Shown: in pieces, positions 20,096 through 31,294 of the stretch | Numbering within the stretch: position 1 is the first letter of the stretch | Layout of the letters: each line of letters starts with the position of its first letter | Source: Euphorbia lathyris | Lineage: Eukaryota > Streptophyta > Magnoliopsida > Malpighiales > Euphorbiaceae | Direction: 5' to 3' | Length of the DNA: 64,000 nucleotides | NCBI RefSeq assembly: GCF_963576675.1 | Contig: NC_088911.1 | Coordinates: 78,521,256-78,585,255, forward strand | Made by a program: the position numbers and the translations under genes | Notes under the pieces: model-generated | Database searches by the model: none | The model's input: only the letters and a program-made list of their open reading frames with translations | Told to the model about the DNA's origin: nothing

Positions 20096-23000
20096 ATGGC
20101 ACCAGAAAATACTACTTCAAATGTTACTCTCGATATTTCACAAAATCCCTCAAGTTGCTATTATCTTCATTCAGGGGAGAACCCATGATTAGTTTTGGTA
20201 GCACAGCTATTGAATGGAAGCAATTACCATTCTTGGAGCAGAGAAATTCAAAGGGCATTACGGGCCAAGAACAAGATTTCTTTCATCGACGGCACGCTTC
20301 CTTCACCGGCTGAAGCAGATCCAAACAAAGCAGCTTGGGATCGTTGCAATACCATGATCTTTTCATGGATTACAAGATCTATCACCCCTTCCATTGCTCA
20401 AAGCATCCAGTGGTTCGATAATGCGTCCGACGTCTGGAAGAATTTAAAATCCAGATTTGCTCAAGGCGATTCGTTGAAGATAGCTAAGTTGTAGGAAGAG
20501 ATGTTCTCTTTTACCCAAGGTTCGTTATCTGTCATAGACTATTACACGAAATTGATGACTTTATGGGAAGAGTTGATCAATTATAGACCATTGCACACTT
20601 GTCATTGTACACCTGCTTGTTCTTATTCTAAATGGCTACAAGAGTCTAAAAAATATCAGGAAGAGGATTGTGTAATTCGTTTCCTCAAAGGCTTAGGACC
20701 AGACTTTGCTGCTGTTAGATCTCAGATCTTTCTTATAAAACCCATACCAGATATTACCACTGCTTTAACTTTAGTTACACAGCAAGAAAGGCAAATAGGA
20801 CCTACTTTTACTGAGTCTACAGTCAACATGGCTAGAGGGCAATATCAAGACAATAGAAAGAAAGGACCTAAATGCACATACTGTGATAAACCTGGGCACA
20901 CCATTGACCAATGCTATAAAAAGCATGGTTTTCCATCAGGTTTTAAATTCACTAAAAAGAAGGGCAGTGGCAGTGGGTATAATACAGGAGGACATAATAA
21001 TAACTACAATGCTAATGTGTCTACGGATTATTCACCTGAAGGAAATCATCAAGATCTTGAGATAGGTCAACAGCCCACTCCATTTTCTCATGGACAGCAG
21101 ACCCAAGTACATGATACGGGCATTACTCTTTCTAAGTCTCAATATAGCAAGTTAATGAGCATATTAGAAGAAAAAGATCAGCTTAAACATCATAGTTCCA
21201 ATAACTATCCTAATTCTGCTAATGCACATATGGTGGGCAGTATAGTGACTGACCATGCTCCTATTGCAAATGGCAATCAGCTACAACAGAGTGTGAATAG
21301 TTCAGCGAGTTACATTCACTCTACAGGTATCACTCATAACTCTATTAGTTGGTTAACTAATCCTGATCATTATGCTTGTGCTGTATTGCCTAATATTGTT
21401 GAACATATCTCTACTAAGGTAGAATGGATTCTAGACAGTGGTGCTACAGACCACATAGTGAATAACATGGATTTGTTATATGATGTTCATACTGTTAATA
21501 CAATAGTAGTAAGATTGCCTAACGATGAACAGTTAAGGGTTACTCAAGTAGGGACAGTTAAGGTCAATAATCTTTTAGTTTTGCATAATGTTCTCTACAT
21601 TCCTACCTTTAGCTTCAACATTATGTCTATTAGCAGATTATTAGAACAACATGATGTGAATTGTGTTTTTGCATTTGATGTTTGTGAAATACAGGATACA
21701 AAACTTCAGCTGATGATTGGTTTAGCTAAATTGAAAAAGGGCTTGTATGTCATACCTCATGAACACCAACCAACTATGCCAACTGTGGCTTCCATATCTG
21801 CAGAAAAACAACATGTGTCTGAGTTGAATCTGTGGCATCTTAGATTGGGACACTTGCCTGTTGAAAAATTTAAATTTTTACCTCTCAATGTAAAACATTC
21901 TGCATTTTTTGATTGTACTGTATGTCCACAGGCTAAACTCAAGCGTTTGCCTTTCCCTGTTAGTCAAAATAAAACTGAGAATATTTTTGATCTCATTCAC
22001 TTGGATGTATGGGGCCCCTTTTCTGTGGAGTCTCATGCAGGTTATAGATATTTTTTAACTATGATTGATGGCTACAGTAGATATACATGGATATACTTGT
22101 TGAAAAATAAGTCTCAGGCACCTAAATGTATTGAGGGTTTCTATAACTTTGTAGAGACACAGTTTAACCTAAAGATTAAGTCTATTAGGAGTGACAATGC
22201 ACCTGAATTACAGTTGGTTGTTCTATGCTCAGAAAAAGGCATAAAACATCAGTTTTCATGCCCTTATACTCCCCAACAGAACAGTACTATTGAGAGGAAA
22301 CATCAGCACTTGCTTGCTGTTGCTATAACACTTAGAATACAAGCTTCCTTACCCCTAGTTTTCTGGACCGATTGTATTATACATGCTGCCTTTTTTATAA
22401 ACATCATGCCTACACCATTATTAGATAATAGTACTCCTCATAGCATGTTATACTCAACTCAATTTGATTATACTAGTCTGAAAACTTTTGGATGTCTGGT
22501 ATACAGTTATAATTTTAGACCAGGGAAAAACAAAATGGATAATAGGGGAACACCTGGCATCTTTATGGGATACAAGCCTAATGTTAAAGGTTTTAAGGTT
22601 TTTAGTCTTCACACACAGACATATACATTGACAAGAGATGTCAAGTTCATTGAGCACTTTTTCCCTTATGCACAGTCTTTGGATCATAAGCCAATACCTG
22701 AGTATCAGACTCTGAGCAACTCTTTTATTGAGAGTTTGTCATCATTAGAGTCTTCTGTAGTAACAACAGAAAATTATGTCCCCGTTAGTCCTTCACTTAC
22801 AACACCATCAGTAGCTATACCAACCCTCGAGGTTCCTATTGAATTTTTTAGTTCGATTGAGCACAATAGCGCTATAGATAGTGCTGATAATGATCCTCAT
22901 ACTCACACAAGTCAAGACACACAAGCAGGTCCATCAGTTGATATACCTATTCAAGGAACTAGGCAATCGTCTAGGAATAAAAAACAGCCCTCTTATCTTA

Positions 23001-24018
23001 TTGATTACCACTGTAATCAACTTAGGAGCCATGGTATAAACAATAATATCAAATATCCCATTTCCAGTGTATTATCCTATCAAATGTTAAACATTCCACA
23101 TAGGAATTATGTGATGAATTTGACCATAGTGCCTGAACCAAAGAGTCACACAGAGGCTATGAAACATAATTGTTGGAAAGAAGCTGTGCAGAAAGAATTA
23201 AATGCGCTAGAAGCTACTCATACCTGGACACTTGTTGAGTTACCTAAGGAAAGAAAAAGGTAGGCTGTAGATGGACCTTTAAAGTTAAGCTTAAAAGTGA
23301 CGGGACCCTTGAGCGATATAAGGCAAGGCTTGTCGCAAAGGGTTATACCCAAATAGAGGGTGTGGATTTCCTAGACACCTTTTCTCCTATGGTGAAACTA
23401 ACTACAGTGAGGCTTATACTTGCAATTGCAGCATTACAGGATTGGCCTTTATACCAATGTGATGTTAACAATGCATTTCTCCATGGTAATTTGCATGAGG
23501 AAGTGTACATGGCTCTTCCTCCCGGCATGAAGACTTCTAATCCTAATCTTGTTTGTAAGTTACAACGGTCACTTTATGGTTTGAAGCAGGCGAGTAGGCA
23601 ATGGTACGAAAGGTTATCGTTATTTCTATTTAAACACAATTACATTCAATGTTCATCTGATCACTCCCTTTTTATAAAGTACAATAATAACCTTATCACT
23701 GTCTTACTCGTGTATGTTGATGATATAATACTCACAGGCACCAATCTAGCTGAGATAGAAAGCATCAAAAAGCATTTAGATGAGGAATTTAAAATAAAGG
23801 ATCTAGGTACTCTAAAATACTTCTTAGGCTTTGAAGTAGCTAGATCAGGAAAGGGAATTTGCGTTTCTCAGCGCAAATATGCTCTAGAGTTACTAGAGGA
23901 TAGTGGTCTACTAGCTTCGAAACCGGTTACAACCCCCATGGACCCTACTGCTCGTTTTAGTAAAGATATAGGCGTCCCAATCCCTGATCCCACTGTGTAT
24001 AGAAGGTTGATTGGCTAA
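20096..24018 (+). pseudogene. Ty1/copia gag-pol polyprotein, truncated at the 3' end
   Basis: The polyprotein starts at ATG 20096. Two in-frame stops occur (TGA 20186-20188, TAG 20492-20494), then 20501-23263 is open. Visible domains are the copia gag (LLNGSNYHSWSREIQRAL), a CX2CX4HX4C knuckle (CTYCDKPGHTIDQC), the protease WILDSGATDHIV, the integrase HHCC (HLRLGH, CTVCPQAK) and its catalytic D-D-E (HLDVWGPF, RSDNAPE, NSTIERKH). A one-base frameshift near 23255-23262 leads into reverse transcriptase at 23362-24018 ([41 protein letters not shown]). The frame ends at 24018 before RNase H, and neither RNase H nor a 3' LTR follows. Copia order (IN before RT) is clear. The element is dead. Confidence 0.95.
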
Positions 24019-24523
24019 ATTTTTTTTTTATCAAACTGTCTAAAATATTTACTGTATTATTAATATAGTTAAAAAAACCAACAAAAAATTTACAAAACTG
24101 CTTCAATTTATCGACAAACTTGTTTAAAATATCTGATGTAACAGTTAAATAACAATGAAACCAGTTTTTTCAATTTTGCGATAGCAAAACTAAAATTGAT
24201 TTGATTTAGAAATATTAGAATTAAATTTACACTATTTCATACGTTACGGCTAAATCTAGTCTTAGATTGAAACGTCAAATTAAATTTGTCGGTTATCCAA
24301 AAACATATGTTAAGCATACAGAAGTGGTAGCTTGACCAATCACCAACCATGCAATAAGTATGATTGAGTTTAGAGTTATGGCTCAATTTTTTAGAGGGAA
24401 GAATTGAATACTGTTGGTGATTTCAACAACCCCTCACTGTTGTATAAAAGATTATGTCCCTTATTGATAAATAGTTTTTTTAGAGTAAAATTAAAAGTTT
24501 AAATGTTAGTCAAATCTCTAATA
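24019..24523. other. AT-rich sequence, nothing recognised
   Basis: About 500 bp of AT-rich sequence after the copia truncation point. No ORF, LTR or TIR could be supported. Confidence 0.6.
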
Positions 24524-24848
24524 GTGGTGTTTGGTGAAGACATATTTAAAATAGCTTACTGTATCCAAAAAAACTAATTTTGAAAAGACTGGTTTTAGGA
24601 GCTTTTTTAATTAGTTTTTTGCTCCGTCTTTTTCTATATATATTTTTACGCCTAATTATTACTACCCTTTAACCTCAAATAAAAGGTTTATCATATCTTT
24701 ATTTGTCATTTTACACACACAGATATTAGCAATTAGTTAAGTTTTGCTAAACAAGTTTGCACAATCAGTTAGTCAAATCAGCTAATAAAAAAAAGTAACC
24801 AACTAATAGCTAATGCAATCAGCTAACAACTATTTGCCAAACAACACC
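24524..24848. mobile_element. Tourist-like MITE (candidate)
   Basis: Imperfect inverted ends GTGGTGTTTGGTGAA (left) and GGTGTTGTTTGGCAAA (right, reverse complement), about 325 bp, with ATA next to both ends. The GGTGTTTGG-type terminus suggests PIF/Harbinger-derived MITEs. Confidence 0.45.
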
Positions 24849-24864
24849 TATAACAAAAACTAGG

Positions 24865-25123
24865 TACTCCCTCCACAATGCATATCTTTTAAGGTTAATG
24901 CACACTAATTAAGAAATGCAATTAATTTTAAATAAAAGACTTTGTTATCCTTGTATTAATTTTATCCACTAGTAACTTTATTTATTCCCAAGGTAAAAAG
25001 TAAACTTAACTAGGGGTATATTTAGTAAAAATAAATTAATGTGCATAGATCCAAGCAAAATGTCATGTATTGTGGAACAAAAAGAATCTCTAGAAAAACA
25101 TCTATTGTGGACCGGAAGGAGTA
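24865..25123. mobile_element. Stowaway-type MITE, copy 1
   Basis: TA target dinucleotides flank CTCCCTCCACAATGCATATC on the left and CTATTGTGGACCGGAAGGAG on the right, which are inverted repeats of each other. CTCCCTCC ends and a TA target are the hallmarks of Tc1/mariner-derived Stowaway elements. A homologous copy lies at 52539-52804. Confidence 0.85.
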
Positions 25124-26640
25124 AAAAACATCTTGAGACTCTTTATCTTCATTTTTTTTGATGCATTAAGCATTTATCTCTGATTTGGGCATATAGTCAT
25201 TTATTTTTTATTATATTAAATTATTGTTTGTCAAATTAGTTAGTTTTGATTATCTAATTTATTTAGTTAAAAGGATGCAATTCATTTCATATGTTTGGAA
25301 TTATATTTTCTACATTCTGAAATAAGGTTTTTTTACGGTTTCTCTACCGTCACTTTACACATAAAAAAAATTACTTTCAAACTGTTAAAAATAAATTTCG
25401 TACACATTTGAAATGAATAACCCTTTATTAACCAAATTATATGTTCAAAGCTGAGTTTTTTTTGGTAATCGGGGACTTCATTTGACCAAAAATAAAATAT
25501 CAAGTGTTAATGTGTCCAAATAAAAAATCAATAGCTTAGTGCACTAAAAAAATAAAGGGAAAATTACACAGAAATTCATATTCTAAGAACTATTTACAAC
25601 TATGTCAAGTTATGATTTTGGATTATGTCAAACTAGTAAAATCAGTACTTTTAATGTATTTTAAGGATTAGAATTTATAAATTAGAAGTCTAAAATATAT
25701 TTTGTAGGGTTTATGATTTATGAATTAGAGTCTAGATTTTTTAAATTATAATGTAAAATCAACATATATAGAGAATAATGACATATTAAGAATTAAGTTT
25801 GGTGATATGACTTAGTTGTAATTTTGTACCTAATAATGATATTTATATATTTGACCCAAAAATAAAAGACCAAGAGCCTCATGCTTCTTGAAAATTACTT
25901 TCTAAACCAGTTATCAACTTAAACTTTTGGTTCAAGTAGTTTATTGACAATAAAAATCCTAGAATTTAGTCTAAAAGTTGACTACTTGAATTTTAAGGAT
26001 CCTTGGTTAGCGGTCTAAATTTTTCCAAAGTGATATAATTAACATTTTAAAGGTGGCATAGTAAAAAAAATAGTTTGGATAAGTTTGAAGTGTATCACTT
26101 TGAATAAATTTAGAAGGCTAATAAATTATTTTATTTTTCAAAAGAAAAATATTTTTGAATAAATTTAGAAAGCTAATAAATTATTTTATTTTTCAAAAGA
26201 AAAATATTTTAAATAAGTAAATATGTACTTTAAGTAAATTTAGGATCAATAAATCAATTTAAGGAGCTAATTATTTTGTATAAATATGGGTATGTGGATT
26301 TTAGCTCTCAGTATTTCCACATCATCCTATGAATAAAGTTACATCATGCATGGTTCAATATTTGAAAATAATGAAAAGGGTTCATCAAAATAAAATATTA
26401 ATTGTATCGATGTTTGAATCTTTTAAATAACATGTTCTCTTTTGTTCTGCAATTCCAAAGAATTTAAGAAAAAGACAAAACTCAACTATATCTAATGAAC
26501 AAGGAATCCAAGAAAGCTCCCAGCCTTTCATAAAAGATACATGAAACTTAAGCTACAAAGAGGTCCACATAACCCCAACTATTTCAATTAGCAATCATTA
26601 CATAACCATAATTATCCCTAATCTTTATGGCTTGGTGAGA
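25124..26640. other. AT-rich intergenic sequence with a 55-bp tandem duplication
   Basis: No gene is visible. 26101-26155 and 26156-26210 are nearly identical 55-bp units starting TGAATAAATTTAGAA. The rest is low-complexity AT sequence. Confidence 0.6.
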
Positions 26641-28061
26641 TTCTTTTTCTTCTTTTTATGAAAGAAACTAATCATTAAGAAAATGAAAAAACCTTTTACA
26701 AATACAATCAACAAAACAACTAGAAAATAGAAAATGAAAAAAATTCGTTAGTATTAGAAAAGGCATTACCGTGTAACAACATTAGCAATCTTATTTGCTA
26801 TCTAAGGAGAAAAAGACATCGAACAATCGTATCCATTATTAAGTAACTCCCTACATTCCTAAATGATACTTCTGAAATCGAACAAGTCTTCAATATTCGA
26901 GTTGAAGTTACCAACAATTCCTTTAGCATCACACTCTGATATCGGGCTAAATGATATCACATGTGTCCCATGCACAAAGCATGATAAAGGCCTAAAAGCA
27001 TCCAAGACGGCTCCAGCCTCATTTCAACAGGTCGGAAACGATTGATGCAGCCCAAGCCCAACAAGCGGCGGCCTATTACCAACGCCCAAATATCTAAACC
27101 TCAACACATCAAAGGACCTTCTAGAATCCTATGAGCTAAGGGATTCCTCCTAAGATTCGGAATCCTGGAGCAATACAGAATCCTAACCTTGTAGGGATTC
27201 CTAAGGCAGTTACAACCTTAAAACCTAATCATGCACTATAAATACACAAGTATATGCATAAGGTTCGGTATGTTAACTACTATCTCTAAACTAGTCCATA
27301 CCCTTCCATTCGGTCCTAATCACAAACTGATTTAGGCATCAGAGCGAGTTTACCGGACTCCGACGCTGTTTGACTTGCATATTATCTTGTAGTAACCAAC
27401 ACGATGTTGGATCATCAACATCGTTTTGGCACGTAACCGAGTTCATGTAACAATTTATCACACTCAAAAATAATATTGTGGCTATAAGAGAGAAGGCCTA
27501 GAGGATGGCCTTACACAAAGCTAATGTTTCTACATCACGAGCATCAACAACCTCGGTAGTACAAGAACTGTAACATGCTATGAAGCTTCTATCGGAATTA
27601 CGGAGAATGGCACACATTCCACTTTTATTATCGATGTTGAAAATAGATGCATCAGCATTGTACTTAATGAACCCTCAACCAGGCTTCTCCGAACACACCG
27701 CACGACTAGACTTAGGACGGTGTAAAATAGACTTCCTCAGCTAATAAAGATTCCAGTTAGCCAAAAAACATAGTGATAAATTCACAGCAGGCCCAATCAA
27801 CACCAACTTATTACCCCAAACAGTATTATCTCTTTGCTGCCAGATGGTCCAAAGAGTGGAAACAACTCGATACATAAAAATAGGTAAGGACGAACACAAA
27901 CGTAAGAAACTATTACTAAGAAACTCAGGGAGGGCGTTTGTTTTGGGGGTTTCAGGAAATGGTAAGAAAAAGATGAGATATACGTCATTCATTTTATTAG
28001 TATTTGTTTTACTAATAGAATCATTCCATTTAACCCTTTTGATTTTTGGGTTTAGCCCCAA
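26640..28061 (-). pseudogene. LINE-derived RNase H region, decayed and interrupted
   Basis: On the minus strand 27741-28061 ends in STLWTIWQQRDNTVWGNK, the usual linker before plant LINE RNase H. At 27480-27740 follows FIKYNADASIFNIDNKSG with ARDVETLALCKAI. Further left, 26780-27030 gives NEAGAVLDAF, ECDAKGIVGNFNS, DFRSII-ECRELLNN and a final IANKIANVVTR-like end. Catalytic acidic residues (NADAS, the E of VETLAL, the D of ECDAKG) are recognisable, but stops are frequent. The two parts partly overlap in what they encode, and LTR-like DNA (27043-27417) lies between them. Confidence 0.7.
27043..27417 (+). repeat. LTR-like insertion in the LINE RNase H
   Basis: It starts TGATGCAGCCC and ends GGATCATCA. 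Near the right end it has TTTAGGCATCAGAGCGAG, a motif shared with LTRs at 49787-50252 (CTTAGGCATCAGAGTG) and 29321-29748 (CTTGATCGTCGGAGAG). A TATA-like CTATAAATACAC precedes it. No target duplication could be confirmed, so the edges are tentative. Confidence 0.5.
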
Positions 28062-28897
28062 ACTCTTCTCACCTCAGTACTCAACCCCCCTAAGGTTTTC
28101 CATTCTTTTTCCTCTCTCTTACTACCATGCACATTTATCATTCTTACAAAATTTTACTTAGTCTTTGTTTTACTTTTTAATTTTCATTTTGTTCTTTATA
28201 CTAATTTATTTTTACCTTTTTATCTTAAAATTAATTTCACTTTTGATCCTTCTACTTATTTATTTCACTTTTGATCCTTCTACTTGTTTATCATGTAGAA
28301 AGCAACCGGAGATAGCCAAAGAGAGGGGTGAGAGAGATGAAGCCTGAGCTGCAGTCGAAACCTGATTTGGGATTTGAGATGAGAGAGATGGTTTATATAT
28401 GAGCTGTGAAATTTCAATCAAACGTATTGAGTGTCTTAAATTTGGGATCAGTTTTAGTTGGCCGCTTAAGTAAAGTTTCATTTGCCGCTTTTTTTTCTGA
28501 ATACCATGACAGTTATTTATCACAAGTGTCATTTGATGATTAAGTAAATTTTGAATTAAACACGCGTTTTGTTTAGATGATAGAATTATGTCATCGGAAG
28601 GCCACATGTTAATTGAGCCGGTTTATATTTAAGCGTTAAGATGACATAATTTTAATATACTGTCACAAAAAATAATCAGATGACACAAAAACAAATGTCT
28701 GTCATGTATCTTGTGTCATGTGAAAGGGAAAATGGCATAGTGGTGGCTGAGATAAATGGTAAAACACCTAGTTGTCGCTGAGATAAATGGTAAAACACCT
28801 AGTTGTCGATTGGAACAAACGATGATTGGGTTGAGGAATTACACATTTCCACACTCTGCAACTAGGGATATACTTCTTTCAATGTGTTAATTACTTC
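28062..28897. other. Intergenic sequence with small tandem duplications
   Basis: No gene is recognised. There are two short tandem duplications: about 24 bp near 28241-28289 (TTTCACTTTTGATCCTTCTA) and about 31 bp near 28750-28812 (GCTGAGATAAATGGTAAAAC). Confidence 0.6.
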
Positions 28898-29233
28898 CTA
28901 GGTCACCATGGACCCAATAGAGGCCATTCTGTGGCTCTTAGTTCCTTTTTTCTTAGAAGCAGAGGAGCTAGTCGCTTCTACTTCATCCAAAAGAAAATTA
29001 GGGACTTGGTCAGAAGTAGAAGGAACAAGAAGAGACTGTTGCTCAGAATGTGTATCCTCAGAATCTCCACCCAAAAATTCTTTGGTATTCTCTTCGCTCA
29101 TGCTAAACAAAAATATAAATACAGGGTAGATAATAAAAGACGTTTTTTAAATAAGGACAAAATACCTACATGAGAAGCCTGAAGAGTAGTTGCACTTGAA
29201 AATCTGTAAAGACGGTGGAAGAATCTTAGCCAT
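28898..29233 (-). CDS. Two-exon ORF, probably the start of an antisense gene of an older Tat-like retrotransposon
   Basis: The minus strand can be read as exon 1 at 29233-29166 (MAKILPPSLQIFKCNYSS...) and exon 2 at 29102-28898, joined across a 63-bp intron with GT/AG ends. The phase fits (2+1) and gives about 90 residues ending KKKGTKSHRMASIGSMVT. Exon 2 alone can start at MSEENTKEFLGG. No known domain is visible. The context suggests its origin. Without the young retrotransposon at 29321-38970, this ATG would lie about 265 bp before an older LTR (39155 onward). The antisense gene of the young element likewise starts 246 bp before its 3' LTR. A short host gene is the alternative. Confidence 0.45.
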
Positions 29234-29320
29234 AGGTCGCCGAAAATCGTCAATGAAGAAGAAAGAATGAAAAAGAGATGGTGGAAAGTTCATTTGGGTT
29301 GATGAAATGGGTTTTAAAAG

Positions 29321-29748
29321 TGATGATCCGTGAAACCAAACCGGGCCGAATCATAAACACGGGCCCAACCTATACTTAGGTCCATGGTTCAAGATCAAAC
29401 GGGCTCCGAATAAAGGAAGCGGGTAAAACGAGTAACCGCCCCGAAATCCTAAACGGAGCATTAAACCTCCCACTCAAAACAAACGAGACCATGTTTGTAG
29501 CCACGTAAGGGACGTGGCCTGGAAAGAGTAACCGCCCCCGACGGTTACCTAGGAACACTTATAAAAGGACATAGAAGCAAATGGGGAGGTACGTTTTACA
29601 TCTTTTCCCCACAATACCAGTATCAATTTACCAACCTTCCCATAAAACTGACTTGATCGTCGGAGAGTTTTCCCGGAGATCCTGTCTCCGGTTCTGTTTT
29701 GCAGGTAACCGCGGCGAAGATCATCAAATCGAATCTAGCAAGTTATCA
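29321..29748 (+). repeat. 5' LTR of the young Tat element (428 bp)
   Basis: Starts TGATGATCC, ends AGTTATCA. A TATA-like TTATAAAAGG lies near 29570. The sequence CTTGATCGTCGGAGAG near the 3' end matches the motif class seen in other LTRs of this window. Confidence 0.95.
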
Positions 29749-29749
29749 T

Positions 29750-29767
29750 TGGTGCGGTGAACGTGGA
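29750..29767 (+). other. Primer-binding site of the young Tat element
   Basis: TGGTGCGGTGAACGTGG begins one base after the LTR, starting with TGG as expected for pairing with a tRNA 3' end. The tRNA was not identified. Confidence 0.6.
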
Positions 29768-29806
29768 CCTTTTTTACCAACATTTGGTTAAAGGTACCCT
29801 AAGAAC

Positions 29807-31294
29807 ATGTCAGAACCATCACGAACGGCCGGAGTTACAACCAGATCAGCTAGTACGAACTCAAGAGGTCCACGGCAGCCTGCGAGTACACAGCCTGTGG
29901 TACCCAGCTCGTCGAATCCTTCAGGGCAGTTGAGTCCCTTATTGGAGGTCCAAGTGCAAACTGAGATGGAGATGTCTAATAGCGATTTTGTACAAATGGC
30001 AGGACAGGTCTTGGCTTCGAATATGAGCCAAGCGGCTGGGGATCGAATGATTAGTTTGTTAACTGCAATCGCTGAACACAATACCGCCGTAACGGCTGCC
30101 CCTCAAGAACCTGTTGTCATCTCCACACAACAACCAACTATTCCTGCCATATCTACGCTTCCACAGCCATCTCGAGAGCCAAATCGGATGAGTCAGAGTA
30201 GTCGCATGACACCACATAGCCATCCAGACCACTACTCACACCAAGATCCTATTATGACGATCCATCCGACCTGGCAGTCATCCCAACCAATGCCAGGAAT
30301 GCAAGGAATTCTTCCGCTACGACAAACGGAACCCTTTGACCACGGACATTCAGGGTTGATGAGGTCTGGAGGGAATATGTCTGGGCGGGAGCATACTTGG
30401 AACTTTGATCCTATAACTGGACAGCGGTTAGCCCCACGGCGAGAACAAGTGACGACACAGTATGGCGGGTGGACGTCACCCAGAATTCATCAGCAACGGA
30501 TGGAAGAAGTTCGGCGGGAACCTAATACTGAATTGGAAGATCAACTGCGAAGCATGATGGAGCGGATGGGATACACACCTAGGGCAAGAGCAGCGGTGCA
30601 GAGTGATTCGCCTTTCGCCCCATCATTGCGAGAATTTATTCCAGATCACAGAATAAAAGCACCGGCGATACCTAAATATTATGGGGATCCAAATTCTGAC
30701 CCTGAGGCGCATGTCAGAAACTATAGAGAGTTGATGGATGTTGCAGGAGCAAGCGAAAGCATAATTTGTCGATTGTTCTCGACCACTTTGGGAGGAGCAG
30801 CATCCGATTGGTTTCGGTCCCTACCAACTGAATCTATTCACAACTGGAATCAATACAGTCGTGATTTCTGTGCAAAGTTCGTGGGCTGTAAAGCAGCGGA
30901 TGTGACGGATAGGCAGCTGAAGGAGATCAAACAGAGAAACTATAATTCCCTAAGGGAATTTGTAGTCACATTCAATGATATTCTGGTGCGGTTACAGAAC
31001 CCAGATATCGTGAGCATTCACAACATCATGGCGGATGGAACCACGGATTGGAGCATGCGGGAGGAAATCATCCGCAATAAACCACGCACAGTGGCTGAAC
31101 TCATGAAAATAGCAAAAGAATTTATGGAAGTGGACGATGTTAACAGGGAGCATAGAGCTCAAACCCGGCGAGAAAGAGATGCGGCTAGATCCACCTCGGA
31201 CAATCGCCGCCATCAAGGCCAAGCATATTCTAAGGGTAATCTGGTTCGAAAAAGCGATCGTTCCTTTCAAGGGGGGGATATCAAACACCATTGA
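29807..31294 (+). CDS. Gag of the young Tat element (495 aa)
   Basis: An open frame from ATG 29807. Residues 1-280 are a low-complexity Ser/Pro/Gln-rich region. The gag core is at about 284-440 (AIPKYYGDPNSDPEAHVRNY, TTLGGAASDWFRSLP, then NSLREFVVTFNDI), followed by a basic tail (RREHRAQTRRERD-like). Gag builds the particle. The zinc-knuckle segment that normally ends gag is not in this frame but in the -1 frame (31291 onward). The change of frame falls at a run of seven G at 31271-31277, after which this frame stops at 31292-31294. This is either programmed -1 frameshifting or a homopolymer error. Confidence 0.9.
   Translation: MSEPSRTAGVTTRSASTNSRGPRQPASTQPVVPSSSNPSGQLSPLLEVQVQTEMEMSNSDFVQMAGQVLASNMSQAAGDRMISLLTAIAEHNTAVTAAPQEPVVISTQQPTIPAISTLPQPSREPNRMSQSSRMTPHSHPDHYSHQDPIMTIHPTWQSSQPMPGMQGILPLRQTEPFDHGHSGLMRSGGNMSGREHTWNFDPITGQRLAPRREQVTTQYGGWTSPRIHQQRMEEVRREPNTELEDQLRSMMERMGYTPRARAAVQSDSPFAPSLREFIPDHRIKAPAIPKYYGDPNSDPEAHVRNYRELMDVAGASESIICRLFSTTLGGAASDWFRSLPTESIHNWNQYSRDFCAKFVGCKAADVTDRQLKEIKQRNYNSLREFVVTFNDILVRLQNPDIVSIHNIMADGTTDWSMREEIIRNKPRTVAELMKIAKEFMEVDDVNREHRAQTRRERDAARSTSDNRRHQGQAYSKGNLVRKSDRSFQGGDIKHH

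Noticed and set aside
27038..27422. Target duplication for the LTR-like insertion at 27043-27417
   Set aside because: The flanking five bases (ACGAT and ACATC) do not match. Similar words occur only in inverted orientation.
27844..28161. Plus-strand ORF of 105 aa
   Set aside because: It lies opposite a readable LINE zf-RVT/RNase H linker on the minus strand, so it is a shadow.
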